From assembly GCA_964391885.1 (NCBI GenBank), contig CAYMNU010000010.1, positions 1 to 64,000 on the forward strand: a stretch of DNA of 64,000 bases. Direction: 5' to 3'. The DNA is from CAYMNU01 sp964391885 (GTDB lineage Archaea; Altiarchaeota; Altiarchaeia; JAFGQM01). Shown piece after piece: positions 57,858 through 64,000 of this stretch (positions are counted from its first letter, which is position 1; each line of letters starts with the position of its first letter). A program made the translations under genes and the position numbers. Under the pieces are notes generated by a model. The model ran no database searches, was not told the DNA's origin, and saw only the letters and a list, made by a program, of their open reading frames with translations.

Positions 57858-60358
57858 AAAGGCCGCACCCCCCTTACGTAATACTTCTGAGTGTCATAGC
57901 TCAGCCAGCCGCTGTCCCTGTGGACATCCGCATAGCCGCCATCGCCCCAGCCAGTTCCCCAGGAGTTCTTGACCAACCAGCGGTCGCCCACCCAGCCTAC
58001 AACTATCAGACAATGAGACGCACTGTCCCCACTTCTCCAACCGCAGGTCGTTACCGGACCATGGCAGGCTATCTTGCGTTTGAAGTCGGTTAGGCTATCA
58101 CGGCTTTTCTTCGCGCGCCGTATGTGATCGACTGTCCACGCATCTGCAGTCCATGCGCTGCAAGGCCTACAATAGGTGGTTCGCGCCTCATAGGGAAAAC
58201 AATCCTCAATCGGCGAGCCGCCGTCCCTGATCCGGCTCATTATGCTATATATTCCCCCCCCTCCGCAGGAGCCACTGCCGTAGCAGTTAGAGACGAAATA
58301 TTGCTCAGAGAGATTTAAATCTGTCGAGTGATCCACATCGTCGCCCGGTGAGGTACGCTCTATGTTATATGTTGCTTCAACCACGCCTAAAGCCGCGAAA
58401 GCCCAACAAGAGCCGCAGTCGCGCTGATTTTTCACGCTTGTCATGTAGTTCTTGCCCCTATGGTCTCTCCAGTCAAAATTTGCCGGGAGAGGGCCGCTGC
58501 AATAATCACATAGTGTCGGGCAGGTACCCCCACAGTCGATATCCTCTTCACCTTGGTTCATGATACCGTCATCGCAGGAAGTGGGCAGGCATGCACCGTC
58601 AAAGCATCGGCCAGGGCATTCATACACTTCACTCTCAATCTTGCATTCTCCATCCTCAAATACAGTCCAGTGTTCGACAAGAACTCTATCGTTTCGACAG
58701 TAGTCCTCATCGAGACCAACCCTGCCCTTTGTGTAATAATCTCGCCCGCCGTCTGACGCTTCACAAACACATGCACCGTCGCTGCAGCCGCCGGGGCAGT
58801 TCACAGTTAGGCTGCTTATTATCAAGCCAGGTTCGGCTGTACTGCCGCAGTAATACTCCATAAGCCTATAATCTGAGATACAATAATCTACATTGCCCTC
58901 TAGTTCTCCTCTTGTATATGGTTCATAGCCCCCATCAGTAGCTGGGCATCTGCAAACACCGCGAATATTGTCACAATAATCATCAGGGCATTGCAGTATC
59001 TCATATCCCAAGCCTTCGGGCGTGCAATGAAATTCTTTTATATGGCTTGAGTTATGGCACATATCATGTTGTGCTGTGCACGAACTTCGGGAATCGCACC
59101 TGTGTTGCCCACCACCCATGGGGCCAGGAACATATTCGCACCCACCGGTAGTGCTCTCAGTATAAACCGCACCCCTGCTGTCCACCGGGTTTAGGCCCCC
59201 GTCGCTATCATAACAGCCGCAGCCATGATTGTCTACCATACCATAAAAATCCTGCCAGTAGTAAATCTCCCGCCCATTTTCCCTACGGGATAAGCTAGTC
59301 CGACAGGTATTTGCACCCGGGTAAGGATAATAAAATATGTCCCTATCGGCACAGCAGTACCTCGAGTTGGCTAAGCCTAATGCACTTGCGTCCTGGCATT
59401 CCAAGCAGCAGAGGTCGCAGGCGTCGCCCACGCCATCGCCGTCGTTGTCCTCCTGGCCGGGATTGTAGACATCTGGGCAGTTGTCCCTGAAGTCGGATAT
59501 GCCATCACCATCGCTGTCAGTCTCCGGAAACCTGAAATAAAGTGTAGTGTCTTCATCTACATCCTCATTGAATCTGGCATTCCCGAGATAATCCATCTCC
59601 ATTATGCCAACGGCTGGTGTACTCATTAGAGGAGGGGTGACATAATGGCAGAACTTACCGAAGCACCTCTTTTTGAACAATCCACCCACCCATATCTCGA
59701 TGACTGCGGTGTTGTCATCCCCCTCTACGAAGATTTCCATGCGGTCGCCCAGAAAGGGGGTTTCTGGCAATATGGTCGTATCTGGCTTTTCCAAATAAGG
59801 ATGGCTGCACTCGCATACGCCGTCGGGCTTTTTGACGCATGTGCACCCTGCCAAACGCCGCCCGTCTTTGAGATAGCAAAACCTCATGCAGTCGCTGTCA
59901 GCCTCTTGGGAAGGCTCTGGAACCGGCTCGGGCGAAGATGGGGGCACTTCTACATCATCTTCATCGGTAACATCGTCTTCAATGGGATCCTCTCCTATAG
60001 GCTCTTCAGGAGGCTCGTCTTCCTCTAAGGGTTCGTAGCAAAACATATCTGTTCCACATGGGGTCTGCTTGCCATAACAATCCTCATATCCATGACTCTT
60101 TGCATATGAAAAATCGAGGCACTTGCAGTCGCCCGGGCAAGCGCTCGGGGGCCCTTCCTGCAAAGGGTTGTAACAAAATAGGTTTTCTCCGCAGGGAGTC
60201 TGCTTGCCATAGCAGTCCTCGTAGCCGTATTTTTGTGCGTATGAAGGACTAAGACACTTACAGTCGCCTGGGCAGGGAGAGCTCTGGGAAGCTGAGAGGG
60301 AAATAAGGAGTAGTGGTGCTAGCAGTATTAAAACTAGAAAAAGTTTTTTGCCTAGCAT
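57854..60358 (-). CDS. Large secreted papain-family (C1A) cysteine protease
   Basis: 834 residues with a signal peptide (about 5-25). Two N-terminal Cys-rich repeats follow (CPGDCKCLSPSYAQKYGYED and CPGDCKCLDFSYAKSHGYED), then an acidic Pro/Glu linker (112-153), a thrombospondin-3-like calcium region (DSDGDGISDFRDNCPD, about 281-296) and several Cys modules. The C1A domain runs from about 623. Catalytic residues are intact: Gln645 and Cys651 in NQRDCGSCWAFA, His782 in SASHCLIVVGW and Asn798 in LVKNSWGTGWG. No inhibitory propeptide of the usual type is seen; the N-terminal modules may do that job. Confidence 0.9.
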   Translation of the reverse strand: MLGKKLFLVLILLAPLLLISLSASQSSPCPGDCKCLSPSYAQKYGYEDCYGKQTPCGENLFCYNPLQEGPPSACPGDCKCLDFSYAKSHGYEDCYGKQTPCGTDMFCYEPLEEDEPPEEPIGEDPIEDDVTDEDDVEVPPSSPEPVPEPSQEADSDCMRFCYLKDGRRLAGCTCVKKPDGVCECSHPYLEKPDTTILPETPFLGDRMEIFVEGDDNTAVIEIWVGGLFKKRCFGKFCHYVTPPLMSTPAVGIMEMDYLGNARFNEDVDEDTTLYFRFPETDSDGDGISDFRDNCPDVYNPGQEDNDGDGVGDACDLCCLECQDASALGLANSRYCCADRDIFYYPYPGANTCRTSLSRRENGREIYYWQDFYGMVDNHGCGCYDSDGGLNPVDSRGAVYTESTTGGCEYVPGPMGGGQHRCDSRSSCTAQHDMCHNSSHIKEFHCTPEGLGYEILQCPDDYCDNIRGVCRCPATDGGYEPYTRGELEGNVDYCISDYRLMEYYCGSTAEPGLIISSLTVNCPGGCSDGACVCEASDGGRDYYTKGRVGLDEDYCRNDRVLVEHWTVFEDGECKIESEVYECPGRCFDGACLPTSCDDGIMNQGEEDIDCGGTCPTLCDYCSGPLPANFDWRDHRGKNYMTSVKNQRDCGSCWAFAALGVVEATYNIERTSPGDDVDHSTDLNLSEQYFVSNCYGSGSCGGGGIYSIMSRIRDGGSPIEDCFPYEARTTYCRPCSAWTADAWTVDHIRRAKKSRDSLTDFKRKIACHGPVTTCGWRSGDSASHCLIVVGWVGDRWLVKNSWGTGWGDGGYADVHRDSGWLSYDTQKYYVRGVRPL

Positions 60359-60410
60359 TTTGTATTATAGTTATCGGTCATCCAATAAAAACTTTTGGCG
60401 ATTCAAAGGT

Positions 60411-61058
60411 TCAGCTTGATTGGCAAGAATCGGTTTTATGCAACTCTATCTCATTCCATATATAGTCTGCTATCTCTCTCTTGCCCCTCCTGCCGAACTC
60501 CTTGAGGATCTCTTTCCCAACTACGATGACGTCGATTTCCTCATCGCCCATGGCGCTCTTCTCGACGTCGTTGGCGACAAGTAGGTCTATTCCTTTTTCA
60601 TGAAGGAAGTTCCTGGCTTTTGCCTTGAGCTCGTCACGCCCCAGGCCGTACTCGGCCTTAAAGCCCACGATGAAAATCCTGGGGAAAGCCTTCCTGGCCT
60701 CGTCGATGATTTTTGGCGTCGGGTTCAGTTCCAGTTTTATGCACTCTCCGCTCTTTATCTTGCCGCAGGTTTTCTTGGGCGCATAGTCGGAGACAGCTGC
60801 AACAGATATGAAGATGTCATAGTCCTCTTTGAGCTCGCTTAGCACTTGGGCAAGCATCTCGCCCGCAGTCCTGACAGGGAGCTTTTTGCAGTCGGGAAGG
60901 CCCAGAGCCACGGGGCCGTGGATAAGTGTTACATCGTGTCCCCTCGCAAGCGCTTCTATCGCCAGCGCGGCCCCCATCTTGCCGGAGCTGGCGTTGGTTA
61001 TGAACCTGAAGTCGTCAATCGGCTCCTGCGTGGGCCCCATAGTGATAAGGACTTTCAT
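60411..61058 (-). CDS. coaB: Phosphopantothenate--cysteine ligase, stand-alone CoaB
   Basis: Joins 4'-phosphopantothenate and cysteine in CoA synthesis. MKVLITMGPTQEPIDDFRFI with TNASSGKMGAALAIEALARG, the VAAVSDYAPK dimer loop and a later FIVGFKAEYG are the CoaB signature. The flavoprotein decarboxylase (CoaC) domain normally fused in front is absent; the upstream frame encodes nothing similar. It is the last gene of the operon that contains the phosphomevalonate dehydratase. Confidence 0.9.
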   Translation of the reverse strand: MKVLITMGPTQEPIDDFRFITNASSGKMGAALAIEALARGHDVTLIHGPVALGLPDCKKLPVRTAGEMLAQVLSELKEDYDIFISVAAVSDYAPKKTCGKIKSGECIKLELNPTPKIIDEARKAFPRIFIVGFKAEYGLGRDELKAKARNFLHEKGIDLLVANDVEKSAMGDEEIDVIVVGKEILKEFGRRGKREIADYIWNEIELHKTDSCQSS

Positions 61059-61059
61059 C

Positions 61060-61989
61060 TTAGAAATCCAGCAAGTATTGCATGCATAAATTAAAGCAAT
61101 GCTCGCTCCCTGTGCCAGTCTCGCATGCAAAGAAATCAAGAATATCCATGTCAAAGTCGGCATCAGCATCTAACATCTCGCCCAGCTCCACAAACGCCGC
61201 AATATCCATATATGCCCTAAACCCTCCGCATAGGTCTGCCTCGCCTCCGAATGCGTCTATCCTGCACATCTGTTTGCCATTGTAGTATTCGGCACCCTTT
61301 CCCTCGAATGTGATGCCACTTAAGTCGTCATGAAAAGATTCACCGCTGCCGAGGAAAACGTCACAAAGCATGCCTTCGGAGCTGTAGCCTATATTCAGGG
61401 GTGCTGTGAACTTCTCATTGGGTATGTATTCAACTATTCTACATTCAACTGAGGCACGCTCGCCCATGGAACCCTCCATATCACGATAGCCCTGAAGGAA
61501 TTCCAGGGGCGTTTCAATAAAGAAGGGGTCATGGTCTGCAAACCATTCAGGAGCATCACTATAAAAGGTATAATGGTAGTTTGTTGAACCGTCAAAAAAC
61601 GCGAAGAGTTGATTGGTTTCTGAAAGCTCTGCAGAATATCTGGGGCTCTGGATATAAACATTATAATTTCTAGGCATACCGTCCACGACGCCCCTGACTT
61701 CGCAGATGACGGGATAGCCCTCTGCTATAGCTTGGTCTATGGGAATGTCGGGTATCAAAGGGCCGGATAACAATAAGGCTATGGCAACTATGAGTAATAT
61801 GCAGGCTACTGCGGCTATTATGATGAATTTAGTCTTGGAAGAACCTGCAGGAATGGTGGCCCCAGGATTTATTGCAGACGGAGCTTGGTTCTGCGGAACG
61901 CCGGAAGAGGGTAGCTTAAGCGATGCTCCGCACTGCATACAGAAGTTCTCGCCTTCGGGATTGCCTGTCCCGCATTTAGAGCAATTCAT
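61060..61989 (-). CDS. Zinc-ribbon membrane protein with large outside domain
   Basis: 309 residues. A zinc ribbon (CSKCG at residue 3, CMQCG at 17) sits at the cytoplasmic N-terminus. A Pro/Ser linker, a membrane helix (about 54-75) and an outside domain with about nine Cys follow. The function is unknown; such zinc-ribbon plus TM proteins are common in archaea. It overlaps the small dehydratase subunit gene by 4 bases and ends next to coaB. Confidence 0.7.
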   Translation of the reverse strand: MNCSKCGTGNPEGENFCMQCGASLKLPSSGVPQNQAPSAINPGATIPAGSSKTKFIIIAAVACILLIVAIALLLSGPLIPDIPIDQAIAEGYPVICEVRGVVDGMPRNYNVYIQSPRYSAELSETNQLFAFFDGSTNYHYTFYSDAPEWFADHDPFFIETPLEFLQGYRDMEGSMGERASVECRIVEYIPNEKFTAPLNIGYSSEGMLCDVFLGSGESFHDDLSGITFEGKGAEYYNGKQMCRIDAFGGEADLCGGFRAYMDIAAFVELGEMLDADADFDMDILDFFACETGTGSEHCFNLCMQYLLDF

Positions 61990-62369
61990 GCTAGTTTTAT
62001 CGTGTCGCCGTCTATCTCCACAATGTCACCCGTCTTTATCTTATCAATATCTATCTTGTTCACCATGGGTATCTCTGAGATTATCGCGCCGACAGCGACT
62101 ATAGTCTCGCAGTCCGAGTTTATCATGCCTGCTGGGGCTACACCGTTGTCTTTAAGGCGGTAGAGGCCGTATGAGCCTACCGTGGAGCCTTTTCCTGAGG
62201 GGAATACCAGTATCTTTCCGGCGAAGCTCTGGCCCTCGAGCTCATGCCCTTTCTCGGTTACAATGCCTGTTTCCGGGTCGATGCCCCCATAGAAAGATAT
62301 CTGGTCTTTTGTGACAAGCGCTTCGGCCTTTGCCCTTCCCTTGAAGACTATTTTGCCTTTTAGGTCCAT
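61986..62369 (-). CDS. Phosphomevalonate dehydratase small subunit (AcnX-type swivelling domain)
   Basis: 127 residues of the DUF126/aconitase X swivel family. LKGKIVFKGRAKAEALVTKD, ISFYGGIDPETGIVTEKGHE, the Ser in FPSGKGSTVGSYGLYRLKDN and GDIVEIDGDTIKL are typical. With the large subunit it makes trans-anhydromevalonate 5-phosphate. The ATG at 62369 lies one base after the large-subunit stop. Confidence 0.9.
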   Translation of the reverse strand: MDLKGKIVFKGRAKAEALVTKDQISFYGGIDPETGIVTEKGHELEGQSFAGKILVFPSGKGSTVGSYGLYRLKDNGVAPAGMINSDCETIVAVGAIISEIPMVNKIDIDKIKTGDIVEIDGDTIKLA

Positions 62370-62370
62370 T

Positions 62371-63570
62371 TTAACTCCATTTCCCCTCAATCGCAGCCTC
62401 CACGCACTTCTCTATCGAGCCTATGTGCGTCTTCATGTTGTTATGCCCTTGTGCATAGAAGCAGGCTTTTGCCGATGTGGTAGCGATATTCAGGAACCTG
62501 CCCTTGACGGGTGCGACAACCATGCATGTGTCCGCTGCGACGATTGCTCCGGAATCCTGTATTGTCTTCACGTAGCCGAGCTTCTCGGCTTTTTCCTTTA
62601 TCGGCCTTGCGCAGGAAACCCACATTGTTACTCCTTTTGCTATCCTCTTTCCATCAAGGAGCCTTGCAACCTCTTTTAGCTCGTCAAGGGATGCATGCGG
62701 GCATCCAAGCGAAACGAAGTCAATCGCTTCGTCCGCGTCGCTTAGCGCTTCATATGCTTGCTTCATCTCTGCTTCGCCGATGCTGATGCTATCTTTCGGG
62801 TCCAAAAATTTACCTGCCTCGGGAGTGATGCCCTTGATGTGATAGATGGGTTTGGCTCCGTATGTGACTATGGATGCACCGAATGACTTCAGGTTGTTGA
62901 GCTGCGCATACTTTATGCCTTCTATGAGCACTATCTTGTTCTTTGCCCTTTTGCCTATGGCGTTGCCCAGTGCGCCCCAGTCGGAGAGAGAAGATATGTC
63001 AGCGTTGACCCTGACAAGCATGTCGGGCACACGCTCCTCGTCCAGGTGCAAGCCATAATTAGGCGTCTTGCCTATGAATGCCGAGGCCAGCGCCGAAGGC
63101 CCGCCTTCTCGGTTCGTCCTCGCGCCGATAACGCTGTTGCAATAGGTGACGGCTGAGGATTCCGCCCATGCCACGTGTTCAGCGAAAGAGGGCACAATGC
63201 CGATAAGGTAGGGAGTGCATGTGCATGTTGTGTTAATTCCCATCGCTGCAAACGCATCTATGACCAGGTTCTGCTTCTCGGCGAAGTCCTCGCTTATCCC
63301 CATTTCCTTCCATGCCTGAAGGTCCATGCCAGCAGGGTTAAGGAACGTGGGTATTTTAACTTTGCCGTCCTCAGCCAGTTTCGAAAGGTACTTCAGCCCG
63401 GCATCGCCCAGGTTGTGATACGAGACCCCGGCCACCTGGACGGAACTGATGGGTATTAATTCATCCGCTCCGAACATGTCGCCCAATGCCACTAATATTT
63501 CCATGGACTTCCTGGCTGCATAGCCCTCTTCCCCTGCGAGGATTTTTTCGTCTTCTTTTGTGAGATGCAT
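62371..63570 (-). CDS. Phosphomevalonate dehydratase large subunit (AcnX-type)
   Basis: Iron-sulfur dehydratase of the aconitase X family, 399 residues. MHLTKEDEKILAGEEGYAAR starts the chain; candidate cluster Cys lie in TTCTCTPYLIG, DFVSLGCPHASLDEL and MWVSCARPI. Other family segments are EHVAWAESSAVTYCNSVIGA and RTNREGGPSALASAFIGKTP. It is flanked by the UbiD-like decarboxylase upstream and its small subunit downstream, the three-gene set of the archaeal mevalonate route. Confidence 0.92.
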   Translation of the reverse strand: MHLTKEDEKILAGEEGYAARKSMEILVALGDMFGADELIPISSVQVAGVSYHNLGDAGLKYLSKLAEDGKVKIPTFLNPAGMDLQAWKEMGISEDFAEKQNLVIDAFAAMGINTTCTCTPYLIGIVPSFAEHVAWAESSAVTYCNSVIGARTNREGGPSALASAFIGKTPNYGLHLDEERVPDMLVRVNADISSLSDWGALGNAIGKRAKNKIVLIEGIKYAQLNNLKSFGASIVTYGAKPIYHIKGITPEAGKFLDPKDSISIGEAEMKQAYEALSDADEAIDFVSLGCPHASLDELKEVARLLDGKRIAKGVTMWVSCARPIKEKAEKLGYVKTIQDSGAIVAADTCMVVAPVKGRFLNIATTSAKACFYAQGHNNMKTHIGSIEKCVEAAIEGKWS

Positions 63571-63576
63571 TTTAGA

Positions 63577-63999
63577 TTAATCAGCCTGCAGCTGCGCAGC
63601 CCTAAGGAACTCGTCTCTCTTGGCGCCCCAGGGGATGGTCGCATCAATGCCCCACTTCGTGGTCAGTCGCCTGTCGGAGTTCGGGTCTTCTTCTGCAGAA
63701 GGGTCGAGTGAAGACCCGGGCTGCCCCTCCATGATGACCAGATCCCTGTGCGCCTGGAAGCGCGTAGTGATTGCCCATTCCACGTCATTCGGGTCAAATA
63801 GGTCTATATCCTCATCCACTACTACAACATGCTTAAGCGACTTGTGGCCGTTGAAAGTCGCCTCAATCGCCTTCTTGCCGTCGCCTTCAGCCCTTTGCTT
63901 TATCTGTACGACACAGTGTAGCCAGGAGCATCCGCCGGGAGTGAGATTGACATTTTTGCAATCCACGACTTCTTTGACTGCTTTGTAAATCGTAGGCTC
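63577..63999 (-). CDS. Anhydromevalonate phosphate decarboxylase (UbiD family), 5' end cut off
   Basis: C-terminal 140 residues of a UbiD-type prenyl-FMN decarboxylase. VNLTPGGCSWLHCVVQIKQR, HKSLKHVVVVDEDIDLFDPN, VEWAITTRFQAHRDLVIMEG, GSSLDPSA and KWGIDATIPW match the family. The frame is open to the window edge (residues EPTIYKAVKEVVD before the GTG at 63966), so no start is in the window. It would convert anhydromevalonate phosphate to isopentenyl phosphate. The UbiX partner that makes its cofactor is not seen. Confidence 0.9.
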   Translation of the reverse strand, partial: EPTIYKAVKEVVDCKNVNLTPGGCSWLHCVVQIKQRAEGDGKKAIEATFNGHKSLKHVVVVDEDIDLFDPNDVEWAITTRFQAHRDLVIMEGQPGSSLDPSAEEDPNSDRRLTTKWGIDATIPWGAKRDEFLRAAQLQAD

Positions 64000-64000
64000 C

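Noticed and set aside
59645..60028. Plus-strand frame inside the papain-like protease gene
   Set aside because: The minus-strand protease is continuous with all catalytic residues; the plus frame has no motif or signals.
61059..61169. N-terminal extension of CoaB that might be a CoaC domain
   Set aside because: The 37 extra codons lie inside the zinc-ribbon gene and show no flavoprotein sequence.

Overview
This window is archaeal chromosome. Diagnostic genes are the RNA polymerase subunits D, N and K, ribosomal proteins L18e and L30e, the large subunit of the archaeal DNA polymerase D, an Orc1/Cdc6 initiator, an archaeal threonyl-tRNA synthetase, the archaeal CoA and shikimate enzymes, and proteins with class III (pilin-type) signal peptides. 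Many start codons sit close behind TATA-like boxes with little or no leader. The lineage cannot be fixed from the sequence alone. PolD together with many secreted Cys-rich 'CGDG' proteins suits a euryarchaeal or DPANN-type lineage (Diapherotrites, Micrarchaeota or Altiarchaeota-like), but this is inference.

Layout. 1-2.6 kb: end of an ECF-type vitamin or metal importer, then ribose-5-phosphate isomerase. 2.7-14.6 kb: a long translation/transcription super-operon (S13, S4, S11, RpoD, tRNA-Leu, L18e, L13, S9, RpoN, tRNA-Pro, RpoK, S2, MEMO, ThrRS) that runs on into isoprenoid genes (mevalonate kinase, type 2 IPP isomerase) and RNase J. 14.6-16 kb: tRNA-Cys, a 26-residue basic microprotein with its own signals, and a second mevalonate kinase of another subfamily. 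16-23 kb (minus strand): a type IV pilus operon with six pilin-like proteins, one ATPase and two platform proteins, flanked by a KaiC-like ATPase. 23.8-33.3 kb: PEP synthase, an arrestin-like protein, a degenerate tRNA-thiolase homologue, Cdc6, PolD large subunit and a bacterial-type GAPDH. 33.4-37.6 kb: the alternative archaeal entry to the shikimate pathway (ADH synthase, DHQ synthase II, DHQ dehydratase) and phosphopantothenate synthetase. 37.7-45.8 kb: NMN adenylyltransferase, three small basic proteins of unknown function, a GatA/GatC/asparagine-synthetase-domain operon, L30e-NusA, an M42 peptidase, RNase Z and QueD. 45.8-51.7 kb: acyl-CoA metabolism (DRTGG protein, ADP-forming acetyl-CoA synthetase, CoA-transferase/GNAT fusion) and a divergent methenyl-tetrahydromethanopterin cyclohydrolase homologue. 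51.8-60.4 kb: a hairpin-rich non-coding element, then a block of secreted, Cys-rich surface proteins with a membrane-bound winged-helix regulator and a large papain-like protease. 60.4-64 kb: CoaB, a zinc-ribbon membrane protein, and the two-subunit phosphomevalonate dehydratase with its UbiD-type decarboxylase, cut by the window edge.

The genes link into a few pathways. The two mevalonate kinases, phosphomevalonate dehydratase, UbiD-like decarboxylase and IPP isomerase make up most of the modified archaeal mevalonate route; isopentenyl phosphate kinase is not in the window. Phosphopantothenate synthetase and CoaB are two steps of archaeal CoA synthesis. PEP synthase, GAPDH, acetyl-CoA synthetase (ADP-forming) and ribose-5-phosphate isomerase suggest peptide/acetate-linked and gluconeogenic central metabolism.

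Places most worth a second look: the roughly 200-nt multi-hairpin element at 51.8-52.0 kb, the structured leader with a tandem repeat in front of DHQ synthase II (35.15-35.23 kb), the 26-aa microprotein cassette at 14.84-15.0 kb, the active-site-less TtuA/Ncs6 relative at 26.7-27.3 kb, the Mch-like protein, and the secreted-protein block with its membrane-bound regulator.
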